Positions 17,104 to 24,834 of a stretch of 64,000 nucleotides of DNA are shown one piece after another. The position numbers and the translations under genes were made by a program. The notes under the pieces were generated by a model, which saw only the letters and a program-made list of their open reading frames with translations, was not told the DNA's origin and searched no databases. Every line of letters starts with the position of its first letter. The first letter of the stretch is position 1. The stretch is from an uncultured Saprospiraceae bacterium (GTDB lineage: Bacteria > Bacteroidota > Bacteroidia > Chitinophagales > Saprospiraceae), in assembly GCA_937139495.1 (NCBI GenBank), contig CAKZQC010000014.1, positions 140,591 to 204,590 of the forward strand. Direction: 5' to 3'.

Positions 17104-17147
17104 AAAATACCGCTAAATAGCTTTTGCTGTTTAGCGGTATTTTTTTC
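17104..17147 (+). terminator. Bidirectional intrinsic terminator
   Basis: AAAATACCGCTAAA (17104-17117) and TTTAGCGGTATTTT (17130-17143) form a perfect stem with an inner ATAGC/GCT extension. T-runs on both sides mean it can serve the serpin gene (+) and the convergent barrel gene (-). Confidence 0.85.
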
Positions 17148-17168
17148 ATAAAAAGTAGTTGATGATTA

Positions 17169-18041
17169 CTAGAAAGTAACTCCTACTCTCAATGCAATGT
17201 TATGCAGCATATTGGTAGGGTTTCTTGTGACTTCTCCGCTAGAACCCAAAGTAGTATTTGGCTCTCTCAAGCGTACTTTATCACCAGTGAAACCATTGGT
17301 GACGTCAATCAAACCAGCGTCGTAATAAATACCAGCAAATAGACGTAAGCCACCATCTGCATTAGGAGCATATTCTACACCTGCACCCATTCCAATACTA
17401 AATTGAATCGGAGTGGCATCTTTCCAAACGTTAGGCTCTTTGGAAGGAGATTCGCTATCTTTGATAGCAAATCCAAAAGCATCTTCTATATAATCTTCTT
17501 CGTTGCTATCTGGAGCATAAATAGAAGCACTAGCATTGACGGGTATGCCTATTTTGACGATAGGCAAGTGGAAAAAAGCACGCATATAACTACTTCCCAA
17601 CTCATTGGTTCGTAGTTTGAGACCAATCGGCAATTCTAGATAATTGACACGATAGTTGATACGCGTGAAAGCTTGCATATCGACATCAGTACCATCTGTT
17701 GGGGAAGCCCCCAACGCATCAGCAAAAGTATTTCTATCCAACTCTGAAATAGGCATCAGCGTACCACCATACTTATAGAGAAGTGTACCACCCTTGTTAA
17801 GTGCGAAATCGAGTCCGAAGGTAATGGCGTAATTTTCGCCTTCTGCTAAGTAGTATTCTACTTCCACGCCTACATTCAAGCCTACATTGACAGCTTTGTT
17901 TTCTACTTGCTTATAATCGCTTCCCATTAGCGAAATAACAGGAGCAACGTGTACTCCAAATTTGAAACCCTGAGCTTTGGCAGTATGGTTTGCCAACATA
18001 AATACCAATAGGGTACTGAGTAAAGAAAATCTTTTTAACAT
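17169..18041 (-). CDS. PorT-family outer membrane beta-barrel protein
   Basis: The 290-residue product has a signal peptide (cleavage probably after AKA, near residue 23) and alternating amphipathic strands. It ends NIALRVGVTF with a C-terminal Phe, as outer-membrane barrels do. The style FKFGVHVAPVISLMGSDY followed by VGLNVGVEVEYYL is that of the outer-membrane-protein beta-barrel (PorT-like) group common in Bacteroidota. Function unknown. Its upstream leader contains an imperfect hairpin (about 18070-18102). Confidence 0.75.
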   Translation of the reverse strand: MLKRFSLLSTLLVFMLANHTAKAQGFKFGVHVAPVISLMGSDYKQVENKAVNVGLNVGVEVEYYLAEGENYAITFGLDFALNKGGTLLYKYGGTLMPISELDRNTFADALGASPTDGTDVDMQAFTRINYRVNYLELPIGLKLRTNELGSSYMRAFFHLPIVKIGIPVNASASIYAPDSNEEDYIEDAFGFAIKDSESPSKEPNVWKDATPIQFSIGMGAGVEYAPNADGGLRLFAGIYYDAGLIDVTNGFTGDKVRLREPNTTLGSSGEVTRNPTNMLHNIALRVGVTF

Positions 18042-18530
18042 AGAATCGTTGTTTTTTGATAGAAATAAGCAGAACCAATAAATCGTGATCTATTTGGTTC
18101 TTTTTTTCTGATGGTTCAATAATAGAATCAAAGAGAATGAAGTAACTTTTAAAGAACTTCAATAATTAAGGTAAGCTAAGGTATTGAATAAATCACTATT
18201 TTGATATTTTCTAGCCTAGATTTTGCTAACTGTCCTACCAAAGTCCCTATAATTACATTAGAGTGCGTCTAAAATTATAGTTTTTGATAATTTGTGTAGA
18301 ATTTTTTTGTTAGATGAATGCAACGAACTCTTTAGGGTAAGTATCCAGTGGATACTTAGTAGAATGAACTATTAGTGGGCTTTTCATTAATTCATAGCCT
18401 TAGCTATGGGGGAAAAAATAGGCAAAATATAACAAAAAAAATCCATTTCAAATTAATATAACCTTAGACATACTCTTATAATAATGCAATTATAATCAAC
18501 GTTGTTTAAAAGTAAAAAAATAAAAAACCG
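18042..18530. other. 489-bp gene-free region between divergent genes
   Basis: It separates the minus-strand barrel gene from the GldB-like gene, so it must hold both promoters; no clear TTG/TAnnTTTG pair was found. It contains a hairpin at 18070-18102 with a following T-run on the plus strand, and the palindromic REP-like element at 18338-18358. No coding sequence with family resemblance was seen. Confidence 0.6.
18338..18358. repeat. REP-like palindrome
   Basis: TAAGTATCC (18338-18346) and GGATACTTA (18350-18358) are perfect inverted arms around AGT, preceded by GATGAATGCAACGAAC. The head-plus-hairpin layout resembles REP elements. A similar head (GATGAACGAAGTGAAC) and a GTAT-centred palindrome recur, inverted, at 63941-63991. 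Confidence 0.4.
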
Positions 18531-19613
18531 ATGAAGAGCATCAAATTAAGTACTTTGTTTCTGATAAGTATCCTTTTTAGCCTTGGTCTAGGGGGGTGTA
18601 ATGTAACCACCAACGAAACACCACGCTACATTCCAGACACAAAAGGAATGGAAAAAACAGTTACGATAGAACGTTTTGAGCAAGACCTTTTTGGATTGGA
18701 TACCAATCAAATCGAAACAGGACTGATGGCATTAAAAAAGAAATATCCTGCTTTTACCTTGCCTTTTTTACAAACGGTATTGCGAGTACCTAGTTTGGCA
18801 GCAGAGCAGAGCGTAGTCAAAGGTTATTTGGGCTATGCCCCTGCTAGAGAAACCTACCAAAAGGTACAAGAGCAGTTCAAGACGATGCCGCTCGTACAAG
18901 AGCAACTCAATAACCTAGCAACCCACTTTGCGTATTACGAACTGAATACCAATGTGCCAATAACAACTGCTTATACGCACTTGTGCGAATACAGTTACGA
19001 TAGAGCGATAGGAGATGGTTATGTGCCGCTTCCGCTAGATATGGCACTTGGTCAGGGGTATCCAGCATATACCCTCGCCAAAATTCCGCTGTATCAACAA
19101 CGAACTCTCAATAGAGAACACCTAGTAGCTAAGGCAGCTTACGCAATAGCCGAAGATATAGTCACTAATATGACCCAGACCAAATCCAGCTTTATGATTG
19201 ACTATATGCTGCAAGAAGGAAAGAAATTTTATATCACCGATATTCTATTGCCACAAGTGGCAGATAGCATCAAGTTTAGTTTTTCGAGTCAGCAAATGAG
19301 TTATTGCAATAGAGGTGAGCTACAACTGTATGAACACCTCAACGACCAAGAATTGCTCTACTCAGACAAGGACAAATTATTCTCGAAGTATATTACCGCA
19401 GGTCCTTTCAACCCAGCACTATCATTACCCGGCAATAGTGGTACTTGGTTGGGCTATCGTATGGTATTGGCATACGCCAATCAGCAACGCAAATTACTGC
19501 AAAAAACAAACCCTGAGCTCACTGCCAGAAAAATAGACCAGCGAGTACTACAGCAAATAATAACCGAAAATGATCCTCAGCAATATTTACAAACTTACAA
19601 ACCGCAGAAATAA
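18531..19613 (+). CDS. GldB-like gliding-motility-type lipoprotein
   Basis: The 360-residue product starts with a lipoprotein signal ending LGGC (Cys at residue 23). Downstream features fit the GldB family of Bacteroidota: IERFEQDLFGLD near residues 46-57, a central helical region, and GNSGTWLGYRMVLAYANQ near residues 302-319. GldB is needed for gliding in Flavobacterium and is essential-like in some non-gliders; it belongs to a zinc-protease-like fold that appears degenerate. The next gene is psd, a combination I cannot explain. Assignment by pattern, moderately sure. Confidence 0.65.
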   Translation: MKSIKLSTLFLISILFSLGLGGCNVTTNETPRYIPDTKGMEKTVTIERFEQDLFGLDTNQIETGLMALKKKYPAFTLPFLQTVLRVPSLAAEQSVVKGYLGYAPARETYQKVQEQFKTMPLVQEQLNNLATHFAYYELNTNVPITTAYTHLCEYSYDRAIGDGYVPLPLDMALGQGYPAYTLAKIPLYQQRTLNREHLVAKAAYAIAEDIVTNMTQTKSSFMIDYMLQEGKKFYITDILLPQVADSIKFSFSSQQMSYCNRGELQLYEHLNDQELLYSDKDKLFSKYITAGPFNPALSLPGNSGTWLGYRMVLAYANQQRKLLQKTNPELTARKIDQRVLQQIITENDPQQYLQTYKPQK

Positions 19614-19625
19614 CAGATTATTTGC

Positions 19626-19633
19626 TACTTTTG
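19626..19633 (+). promoter_or_regulatory. -7 promoter box upstream of psd
   Basis: TACTTTTG followed by CAG is an exact TAnnTTTG match 37 bases before the psd start. No TTG is visible at the expected distance upstream. Confidence 0.45.
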
Positions 19634-19670
19634 CAGTCTAGAATCTTTCGTAAAAAAACAAAAATAACTA

Positions 19671-20348
19671 ATGTTCAGATTTCATAAGGAGAGCAAAGCC
19701 TCTATCGTTTTTATTAGTATTGTATCCACTATTCTTATTGTGGTAGCCTTGTGGCTAGTACCTGTTACTCTTTGGTTTTTGCAACTGGTATTAGTGATGT
19801 TGGCATTATTGTTAGTCGTTTTTATATTGCAATTTTTTCGCAATCCTATCCGAGAAATTGCCAAAGCGGATGATAGTGTTATTTATGCTCCAGCAGATGG
19901 CAAGATTGTCGTCATTGAGGAAGTGGAAGAGACCGAATTTTTGAACGAACGCTGTCTTCAGGTGTCTATTTTTATGTCGCCACTCAATGTACACGTCAAT
20001 AGAAATCCGATTAGTGGCAGTATCTTGTACAGCAAGTACCACCCTGGAAAATACCTGATGGCATGGAATCCGAAGGCATCAACCGAAAACGAGCGTACTA
20101 CCGTCGTGTATCAACGAAGTGATGGCAAGCGAATTTTGATGCGTCAAATTGCAGGTTTTCTGGCAAGACGTATTGTCAACTATCTAAAAGTAGGCGATAA
20201 GGTAGAACAAGGTAACGATATGGGATTCATTAAATTAGGCTCTAGGGTAGATTTGTTTTTGCCGTTGGGGACCGACATCAAAGTAACAATGGGTGACATG
20301 GTAGAAGGAAATTTGACGACTATTGCTCATTTGCCTTTAGGCAAATAA
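19671..20348 (+). CDS. psd: Phosphatidylserine decarboxylase
   Basis: Makes phosphatidylethanolamine from phosphatidylserine in the inner membrane. The 225-residue product is the short Psd type, with two hydrophobic segments at residues 12-52. It then shows FFRNPIREI, YAPADGKIVVIEEVEE, and SIFMSPLNVHVNRNPISG with its conserved His residues. The self-cleavage site is KLGSRVDLFLP, with Ser191 as the residue expected to become the pyruvoyl group. The start follows A-rich sequence after a clear -7 box. Confidence 0.93.
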   Translation: MFRFHKESKASIVFISIVSTILIVVALWLVPVTLWFLQLVLVMLALLLVVFILQFFRNPIREIAKADDSVIYAPADGKIVVIEEVEETEFLNERCLQVSIFMSPLNVHVNRNPISGSILYSKYHPGKYLMAWNPKASTENERTTVVYQRSDGKRILMRQIAGFLARRIVNYLKVGDKVEQGNDMGFIKLGSRVDLFLPLGTDIKVTMGDMVEGNLTTIAHLPLGK

Positions 20349-20535
20349 TAAGACGTACTGTAGCCTTATATACGTAGTAATAGAGGGAACTATTATCGAA
20401 ATATGAACAAGTGTTAATCTTTTGATAATTTACGAATTTTAGGTATGAATATTGCCTTTCATAATCATAGAATGCTTAATTTTACTATACACATTTTAAC
20501 CATTTTATTTTTTAATAAACTAAATAATAATTATT

Positions 20536-20985
20536 ATGAAAAAGCTATTTATGTTATTTTTAATGTTCTCTTTCATCGGATTGGGTACTATGAATGCACA
20601 ATGTCCACATGCTGCAAAAGCTAAAGCAGATGCTGCAAAAACAACTTGCACTAAATCAAAAAAAGAATGTACTAAGTCTGCTTCTGCTGCTAAAGCTACT
20701 AAAGTAGCAAATACAGAAACTGCTACTAAAGGTAAATCTTGTGCAGGTGCTACTGCTGGCAAAACTTGCTGCAAAAGCAAAGCTGCTGCTGCTACCAACA
20801 CTGCGACTGCTACTAAAGTAGCAACTGCACAGACAACGACTACTAAAGCTTGTGCTAAATCTGGCAAAACTTGTTGCAAAAGTAAAGCTGCTGCAGCTGC
20901 TAAAACAAGCACAAACGGTTCTACTACTTGCACTAAATCAAAAGCTGCTGCAACTAAAGTAGCAATGGTTGAAGAAGCAAAATAA
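20536..20985 (+). CDS. Secreted Ala/Lys/Thr-rich protein with CCKSK repeats
   Basis: A 149-residue product with a signal peptide (residues 1-21, cleavage after NAQ or MNA). The mature part is low complexity: Ala, Lys and Thr with regularly placed Cys. Near-exact repeats of GKTCCKSKAAAA occur at about residues 79-90 and 113-125, and TCTKSK recurs three times. The His-Cys cluster CPHAAKAK starts the mature chain. It is not a recognised family. Many Cys and Lys outside the cytoplasm could mean metal binding or a cross-linked surface or DNA-binding role; this is speculation. The frame is supported by the signal peptide and the following terminator. The antisense frame is open only because of composition. 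Confidence 0.7.
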   Translation: MKKLFMLFLMFSFIGLGTMNAQCPHAAKAKADAAKTTCTKSKKECTKSASAAKATKVANTETATKGKSCAGATAGKTCCKSKAAAATNTATATKVATAQTTTTKACAKSGKTCCKSKAAAAAKTSTNGSTTCTKSKAAATKVAMVEEAK

Positions 20986-21051
20986 GCACGTTGTAACCAA
21001 CTGTTTATCAATATTAACAGCATTTTAATGTTATAAAATGCCGTTATTTTA

Positions 21052-21084
21052 AAAAATGCCTTTCATTTGAAAGGCATTTTTTTT
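21052..21084 (+). terminator. Intrinsic terminator after the CCKSK-repeat gene
   Basis: AAAAATGCCTTTC (21052-21064) and GAAAGGCATTTTT (21069-21081) pair perfectly around ATTT, followed by more T. Confidence 0.88.
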
Positions 21085-21180
21085 ATTTTGCGGCAGGTGC
21101 ATCTGTATTGTGCCTCAACTTAGTTCGCAAAATACTGTTTCACCGTCAACCTCAATTGCCATTTTTACTAAAAACTAGCT

Positions 21181-23214
21181 ATGTCCAAAAAATTTGAATT
21201 GCACGCTCCTTTTGAGCCTTCGGGGGATCAACCGAAGGCAATTGCCGAGCTCGTCGAAGGCATTAATAATAATGAATCTGCTCAATGTTTGTTGGGTGTG
21301 ACAGGGTCAGGAAAAACCTTTACGATGGCAAATGTCATCGCACAAACTCAACGCCCGACCATTATTCTATCGCACAACAAGACGCTAACGGCTCAGTTAT
21401 ATGGAGAGTTCAAGCAGTTTTTTCCAGACAATGCCGTCGAGTATTTTGTATCTTATTATGATTATTATCAGCCAGAGGCGTATGTAGTGGCAACAGATAC
21501 TTATATCGAGAAAGATTTGGCGATCAATGAAGAAATTGATAAACTTCGTCTGCGTACCAGTACACAATTATTGACAGGCAGACGAGATATTATTGTGGTG
21601 GCTTCGGTGTCGTGTATTTATGGCTTGGGCAATCCAGAGGATTACAAAACCAGTATTATCCGCATACAAGTCGGGCAGGTTTTGAGTAGAAATAGATTTC
21701 TTTATATGCTAGTCGATAGCCTTTATTCTCGTACCGAAATAGAGTTTGATAGAAGTACTTTTAGAGTGAGAGGCGATACTGTCGATATCAATTTGCCTTA
21801 TACCGATGATGGTTTGCGGGTTACTTTTTGGGGCGACGAAATAGAAGAAATACAACGCATAGAACTCAAGTCGGGCAAGTCTATTGAAAACATGGATGTC
21901 TTTGCTATTTTTCCAGCCAACTTGTATGTTGCTCAGAAAGATAAGATGAAGGACATTATTCATAATATTGAAGATGAACTGCATGACCAAATTGAGTATT
22001 TCAATAGTGAACACAAATACGACGAAGGACAACGCATACAAGAGCGCGTAACACTAGATTTGGAAATGATGCGACAACTGGGCTATTGCTCGGGTATTGA
22101 GAACTATTCTCGCTACTTTGATGGCAGAAAACCTGGTATGCGTCCTTTCTGTTTGTTGGATTATTTTCCAGATGATTATTTGATTATTATTGACGAAAGT
22201 CACGTGACGCTGCCACAATTTAGAGCAATGTTTGGCGGTGACAAAGCCAGAACGACCACATTGGTCGAACACGGTTTTCGTCTGCCTTGTGCTTACGATA
22301 ATCGACCACTCAATTTTACAGAATTTGAAAGTGTTACCAATCAAGTATTGTACGTAAGTGCTACGCCAAGTGATTATGAGCTAGAAAAAACAGGAGGAGC
22401 CATTATTGAGCAAATTGTACGTCCTACAGGACTACTTGATCCACCTATTGAGGTGCGTCCGAGTCTCAATCAAATTGATGATTTGCTAGAAGAAATTGAC
22501 AATTGCGTCAAGCTAGACCAGCGAGTACTGATTACGACGATAACCAAACGAATGTCGGAAGAACTCCAAAAGTACTTGGAGCGATTGCATGTCAAGTGTC
22601 GTTATATTCACTCCGAAATAGATACGCTAGAGCGCGTAGAAATATTGCGAGATTTACGTTTGGGCGTATTTGATGTATTGATTGGTATCAACTTGTTGCG
22701 TGAAGGGCTAGATTTGCCAGAAGTAGCATTAGTCGCTATTTTGGATGCAGACAAGGAAGGTTTTTTGAGAAATTCAAAATCGCTGACACAAACTGCTGGA
22801 CGTGCTGCCCGTAATGCTAATGGACGTGTTATTTTTTATGCCGATAGAATAACTGCTTCGATGAAGCATACGATTGACGAAACCAATCGAAGAAGAGTGC
22901 TGCAAATGGCTTATAACGAAAAGCATGGAATAGTACCGAAAACGGTGATGAAATCGAAAGAAGAAATCATGAAACAAACGATGGTCGGTAGCAAGAAAAG
23001 TTACCTGCAAGATGACGACGCTATGGGCGATTTGGCAGCAGATTCGACGGTGGAGTATATGTCCAAAGAGCAGCTCGAAAAAGCGATCAAAAACAGCAAA
23101 AAACGTATGCAAGCAGCTTCTAAAGACATGGACTTTTTGACTGCCGCAGAATTTAGAGATGAGATGCTGGCACTCAAAAAAGTACTAGAAGAGAAATTTG
23201 GTCAAGGTGCGTAA
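21181..23214 (+). CDS. uvrB: Excinuclease ABC subunit B
   Basis: UvrB verifies DNA damage and loads UvrC in nucleotide excision repair. The 677-residue protein has Walker A GVTGSGKT (residues 39-46), the beta-hairpin YYDYYQPEAYV, the DESHVTLPQ Walker B region (about 338-346), SATPSDYEL and the helicase motif QTAGRAARN. A C-terminal UVR motif (LEKAIKNSKKRMQAASKDM, about residues 628-646) binds UvrC. Length and motifs are complete. The start at MSKKFELHAPF matches the family. Confidence 0.98.
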   Translation: MSKKFELHAPFEPSGDQPKAIAELVEGINNNESAQCLLGVTGSGKTFTMANVIAQTQRPTIILSHNKTLTAQLYGEFKQFFPDNAVEYFVSYYDYYQPEAYVVATDTYIEKDLAINEEIDKLRLRTSTQLLTGRRDIIVVASVSCIYGLGNPEDYKTSIIRIQVGQVLSRNRFLYMLVDSLYSRTEIEFDRSTFRVRGDTVDINLPYTDDGLRVTFWGDEIEEIQRIELKSGKSIENMDVFAIFPANLYVAQKDKMKDIIHNIEDELHDQIEYFNSEHKYDEGQRIQERVTLDLEMMRQLGYCSGIENYSRYFDGRKPGMRPFCLLDYFPDDYLIIIDESHVTLPQFRAMFGGDKARTTTLVEHGFRLPCAYDNRPLNFTEFESVTNQVLYVSATPSDYELEKTGGAIIEQIVRPTGLLDPPIEVRPSLNQIDDLLEEIDNCVKLDQRVLITTITKRMSEELQKYLERLHVKCRYIHSEIDTLERVEILRDLRLGVFDVLIGINLLREGLDLPEVALVAILDADKEGFLRNSKSLTQTAGRAARNANGRVIFYADRITASMKHTIDETNRRRVLQMAYNEKHGIVPKTVMKSKEEIMKQTMVGSKKSYLQDDDAMGDLAADSTVEYMSKEQLEKAIKNSKKRMQAASKDMDFLTAAEFRDEMLALKKVLEEKFGQGA

Positions 23215-23232
23215 TTGGAGTGCCTACCTTTC

Positions 23233-23514
23233 TTATTCTTTTTCTAATTTGTGCAATTCCAAGGCGGACAAAACGACAAGAGCTTCTTCCGAAAGGTTTG
23301 CTTGCCGTTCGGCAATATCCAAATCTTTGAGGATGAGTGCCAAGCAATTGAATCGAGCATCAGTCTTGTAAAACTTGTTGACGACAATCATATTTTGCGT
23401 ATTGACAATGCAATAACCTGATTGAAAATGTCCTTTTTCGTAAATAATCTTGTACCCTAATTCTTGAAATAAGCTTTCTATTTTCTTTAAATTGGTAGTA
23501 GTTGGTCGCAGCAT
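23233..23514 (-). CDS. Conserved small Bacteroidota protein of unknown function
   Basis: A 93-residue product, convergent with uvrB and divergent from the next barrel gene. It has a compact alpha/beta pattern: helix (LKKIESLFQELGYKI), strands (YEKGHFQSGYCIVNTQNMIVVNKF) and a C-terminal helix. I recall similar small proteins in other Bacteroidota but know no function. No signal peptide or membrane segment, so cytosolic. Confidence 0.7.
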   Translation of the reverse strand: MLRPTTTNLKKIESLFQELGYKIIYEKGHFQSGYCIVNTQNMIVVNKFYKTDARFNCLALILKDLDIAERQANLSEEALVVLSALELHKLEKE

Positions 23515-23561
23515 ATAGGCTATTAGTTATTGAATAATTCACTACAAAAATACACAAACTT

Positions 23562-24188
23562 ATGAAATTCTATATTTTAATTGCTTTGCTTACGATGAGT
23601 ACGCTACTTACGGCTCAAAGTGCAGACGAAGGACGTTTTACAGCTACCTTGATTTTGGGTATGAATATTTCGCAAATAGATGGCGATGATGCTTATGGAT
23701 ACGGCAAAATAGGATTGAATGCAGGTGTGCGTGGTGGTATTCGTTTGGGGAAGCGAGCCGAGTTAGCCACCGAAATTTTATTTTCGCAAAAAGGTTCTGT
23801 TGCATTGCCCAAAAATAGTGGCTCAGGAAGAGCTTATACAATACATTTGGACTATGTAGAAGTGCCAGTTTTGATTTATTATAAAGATTGGGACGTAGAA
23901 GACGCCAATGGCAACGAATTTCAACGGTTCATGTTTGGAGCAGGTTTTTCGTATAGCCGTTTGCTCAATATCAATATCAAAAACAATGCGGGGTTGGACT
24001 TAGATAAATTCCATAAGAATGATTTTATGATGATGCTAGATGCCAATATATTTATTACCAAAAATATAGGACTTGGTGTACGTTGGTCAAGGTCGATGCC
24101 TACTATTTATAATGATGAGCCAGCTGGATCTCGTCCAGATTATGTCATCAACCGTTCGATTATATTGAGAGCTATTTATAAGTTTTAG
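23562..24188 (+). CDS. PorT-family outer membrane beta-barrel protein
   Basis: The 208-residue product has a signal peptide (cleavage near LLTAQ, residue 19) followed by GRFTATLILGMNISQIDGDD and GKIGLNAGVRGGIRLGKRAELATEILFSQKGS written in alternating barrel strands. It ends IILRAIYKF. This is the outer-membrane-protein beta-barrel type seen at 17169-18041, but the two are not close paralogs. Function unknown. Confidence 0.8.
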   Translation: MKFYILIALLTMSTLLTAQSADEGRFTATLILGMNISQIDGDDAYGYGKIGLNAGVRGGIRLGKRAELATEILFSQKGSVALPKNSGSGRAYTIHLDYVEVPVLIYYKDWDVEDANGNEFQRFMFGAGFSYSRLLNINIKNNAGLDLDKFHKNDFMMMLDANIFITKNIGLGVRWSRSMPTIYNDEPAGSRPDYVINRSIILRAIYKF

Positions 24189-24225
24189 AGAACGCTAATT
24201 TATAACGCCAATTATAACACCGCCA

Positions 24226-24768
24226 ATGAACCCCATTCAAGCCCTAGCTGACCGAATAGAATCCCAAAACCTTTGGGGAAAAGAAATAACGATAGCTCGC
24301 AATGAGTACGTAAAGATGGCGGATACGACCGATACCAATTTGTATTATATAGTCAGTGGGAGTTTGCATATCTTTGTGGACGATGGCGAAAAGCAGCATA
24401 CGATTCGCTTAGGCTATCAAGATAATTTTATCGCTTCTTTGGATTCTTTCATCTCCGAACAGCCATCGGAGCTCTATATACAAGCCATCAAAAAATGCCA
24501 ACTCAAAGTAATTACGAAGGCAGCATTTATGGAAATGGTGCATAGCGATGCCGATTTATTTGCGGTCTGGTTTAGTTTGCTAGAACAAATGATTTTTCAG
24601 CAGATGGAGCGAGAAAAAGATCTCTTGATTGCTTCGCCACAAGAACGCTATCGTCGTGTGTGGGAGCGAAGTCCGCAACTTTTTCAGCACATTCCCAATA
24701 AGTATATTGCATCGTATTTGCGCATGACGCCCGAGACTTTGTCTCGAATAAAGAAAAAGCCTACCTGA
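24226..24768 (+). CDS. Crp/Fnr-family transcriptional regulator, short HTH
   Basis: The 180-residue product has a cyclic-nucleotide-binding-like domain (about residues 20-125: LYYIVSGSLHIFVDDGEKQH, with NFIASLDSFISEQPSELYI). A reduced C-terminal helix-turn-helix follows (IPNKYIASYLRMTPETLSRIKKK). This short form is common in Bacteroidota. No arginine typical of the cAMP phosphate pocket is evident, so the ligand is unknown. The stop lies inside the terminator stem. Confidence 0.85.
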   Translation: MNPIQALADRIESQNLWGKEITIARNEYVKMADTTDTNLYYIVSGSLHIFVDDGEKQHTIRLGYQDNFIASLDSFISEQPSELYIQAIKKCQLKVITKAAFMEMVHSDADLFAVWFSLLEQMIFQQMEREKDLLIASPQERYRRVWERSPQLFQHIPNKYIASYLRMTPETLSRIKKKPT

Positions 24769-24790
24769 GTTGCACAGGTAGGCTTTTGTT
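24755..24790 (+). terminator. Bidirectional intrinsic terminator
   Basis: AAAAGCCTACCTG (24755-24767) and CAGGTAGGCTTTT (24775-24787) form a perfect stem. It overlaps the stop codon of the Crp-like gene and has A/T runs on both sides, so it can also end the convergent minus-strand gene. Confidence 0.85.
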
Positions 24791-24834
24791 GAATGGGAGG
24801 GCTTAGTAGGTGGGTTTACACCCCTTGTTCCAGA

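Noticed and set aside
20520..21023. 167-codon open frame antisense to the CCKSK-repeat gene
   Set aside because: Open only because of the Ala/Lys-rich codons on the plus strand; no signal peptide logic, and the terminator and start context favour the plus strand.
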